A stretch of DNA of 64,000 bases, taken from NCBI GenBank assembly GCA_000499405.2, contig HG738140.1, forward strand, positions 13,047,560 to 13,111,559, written 5' to 3'. Source of the DNA: Onchocerca volvulus. Lineage: Eukaryota > Nematoda > Chromadorea > Rhabditida > Onchocercidae. Shown piece after piece: positions 62,443 through 64,000 of this stretch (the stretch's first letter is position 1; the number at the start of each line of letters is the position of its first letter). A model generated the notes under the pieces. That model saw nothing but the letters and a program-made list of their open reading frames with translations. It ran no database searches and was not told the origin of the DNA. Both the position numbers and the translations under genes were made by a program.

Positions 62443-63137
62443 TTGCATGAAGCAAATTTTACAACTATTTGTTCAATGATGACAAATTATTTTAACTTAT
62501 TGAATTTTGTTTGCTGTGACTTTAAAAAATGTTTTATTTGAATATTTGAAAATTTTAATGGGTGATATTTTGTATCTTTTGATAAATGTTTAAAATTTAA
62601 ATTTCATAACAAATACATGCCAAAGAAATTCTGGAATATCGTTTAATTTGAAATTATTTTCATGAGCACCAGAACTTCCAGGTTTCTTCGAAACATTTTT
62701 CACGTTTATACATCAACAGCAGTTGAAAAAGACTATAATGTATGTTTAAATGCAAATACATGACGTGGCGTTTTTACGTGAAACTCACGCTTCATCTCTT
62801 TTCATCTGTAAAAAAATATGAGAATTACATTCACAAACTATGTTAATTTGCTCATAATGCTTTCAGTTATTCACTTCAATTATTATTCGAAAATTTCATG
62901 ATCAAAAAATTGCAAATTTGTTAAAATATCAAGACTTTTCACATTTCTCAAAAATTCAAATTTGTTATTTTCTAAATTTAAATCTGATATTTTGTATCTC
63001 TTTTAACTGGTACATATGTTGTTTTTTTTTTTAGATTTTCATTATTCTACTTTTCTATTCGATTCTAAACTTGTAATTTTTTGCAGCGATGCTTTACTGT
63101 TTAGTCGTAAAATTTTTTGAATTCTTTTTCTAGAAGT

Positions 63138-63845
63138 ATGAGTGTTGGCGTACGAAGATCCAAATCGTTACTTTGTGCCAAAGGTAATCTTTATTTCGTT
63201 CTTTCAAAGTTTTGTTCAGAAATTTTAGATTTTAACGAGTGTATTAAGAATGTGAATAGCTCCAAGCATGGTTTTCCAATTTTTCCTCTTTCATTGATAA
63301 GAAATTGCGATTTCGATTATTTCACTATTTTTTACGATTATGGATAAATTCAAAAATCAATCGATAGTTTCATTATCAAAAATATATATACTCATCCAAT
63401 GGTTAAAAATGATTCTGAAAATAAATTATAACATTCTGCTTCCTAGAAAACTGTGTAAAAAATTCATATCTATTGGGGAAATGAATTTATACTGAAAATG
63501 CCAAGGAAAAGTAATATTGAATTTATGAAAAAAGTCCAAGATTGGATGCCGGATTTACTTTCCATACTTCCGGTTTGCAAAAAGTTTCTTTTCTCATTAA
63601 TAAAACCATTTCTCATACTTTGACAAGTATGGATCTCTTCCTCGCTTCTATTCCATCTTAGTTACTTGGAGCCACGGAAAATTCTGTTATCATTGAGATG
63701 GAAATCTAATTATTCAATTAAAAATTAAACAATCGATTTTAATTTCATTCAACTCAATTCATTCAACTTATGAATTTAGGCACTACAAAAAGTGGGAATA
63801 CCGGCCGTAAAAGTACCAAAGAAAGATGTCGTTCATTAAAAAGAA
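63138..63845 (+). CDS. First two exons of an unrecognised gene (partial at right edge)
   Basis: I do not recognise this protein. Exon 1 (63138-63183) encodes MSVGVRRSKSLLCAK, with donor AAAG|gtaat. Exon 2 (63780-63845) follows tgaatttag and continues GTTKSGNTGRKSTKERCRSL, with likely donor AA|gtaaag. Phases agree (G|GC). The ATG lies four bases after ctttttctag, so it may be a spliced-leader site or an internal exon. The start is strongly basic and Ser/Lys-rich, suggesting a cytosolic or nuclear N-terminus rather than a signal peptide. Both exons are far less AT-rich than the flanks. The rest of the gene lies beyond the window. Confidence 0.55.
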
Positions 63846-64000
63846 GTAAAGTTATCATTAGCATTTTGCTTGAATTAATTTTTTGTAAATTTTATTAGTT
63901 AAAATTTGGTTAAGCATTTTAATTCAAATTTTGAATTTAATTTATAAATTGCTTGCAATTATAATTGATTGAATAATTCTTGTGCATAGTTTACTGCACA

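Larger units (their letters stand above)
41400..63137. other. 21.7-kb stretch with no supported gene
   Basis: This very AT-rich stretch lies between the head-to-head ZP gene (minus) and the right-edge gene (plus). All long frames here have skewed Phe/Lys/Ile/Asn composition without domains or splice support. Less AT-rich patches occur at about 43735-43865, 51700-51900, 56130-56390, 56730-56960 and 58130-58570, and none gives a convincing exon. Known contents are a minisatellite (48320-48575), a hairpin (50091-50168), small tandem repeats and poly-T runs. It may hold regulatory DNA, non-coding RNA, or long introns of the right-edge gene. Confidence 0.55.

Overview
This window looks like nuclear DNA of a parasitic nematode, probably a filarial or related spirurid (clade III). 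It is extremely AT-rich. Genes are broken into many small exons with gt...ttttcag introns. Several start codons sit only a few bases after a splice-acceptor-like AG, as expected for spliced-leader trans-splicing. The best protein matches are to animal and nematode families (copine, cuticlin-like ZP protein, arrestin-domain protein, thiolase, TTLL12). No bacterial genes, CRISPR arrays or recognisable transposase genes were seen. The species assignment is inference.

Layout. The left edge (1-692, minus) holds the first coding exon of a TTLL12 homologue that runs off the window. An unrecognised terminal exon (1611-1365, minus) lies just upstream on the same strand. A complete 15-exon copine-family gene follows (6023-15983, plus), then about 6 kb without genes that carries several duplications. 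A complete 8-exon acetyl-CoA acetyltransferase (thiolase) gene is at 22174-24943 (plus). A complete 12-exon arrestin-domain gene is at 27324-32137 (plus), with a tRNA-Phe(GAA) gene inside one intron. A complete 16-exon cuticlin-like ZP-domain gene is at 41387-33052 (minus), with a possible small nested gene on the opposite strand in one of its introns. About 21.7 kb follows with no gene I can support, only simple repeats, a minisatellite and a few hairpins. At the right edge (63138 onward, plus) a gene begins and leaves the window.

Every complete gene model was built by hand. In each, the summed exon lengths are divisible by three and the reading phases agree across all introns, which is the main internal support. 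The genes are not an obvious pathway: they cover cuticle matrix (ZP protein), membrane and trafficking adaptors (copine, arrestin-domain), acetyl-CoA metabolism (thiolase) and a tubulin-ligase-like protein. The most notable biology is a copine that keeps the family fold but has lost most metal-binding residues, and a cuticlin-like protein whose proline-rich spacer has just been lengthened by an in-frame 60-bp duplication.
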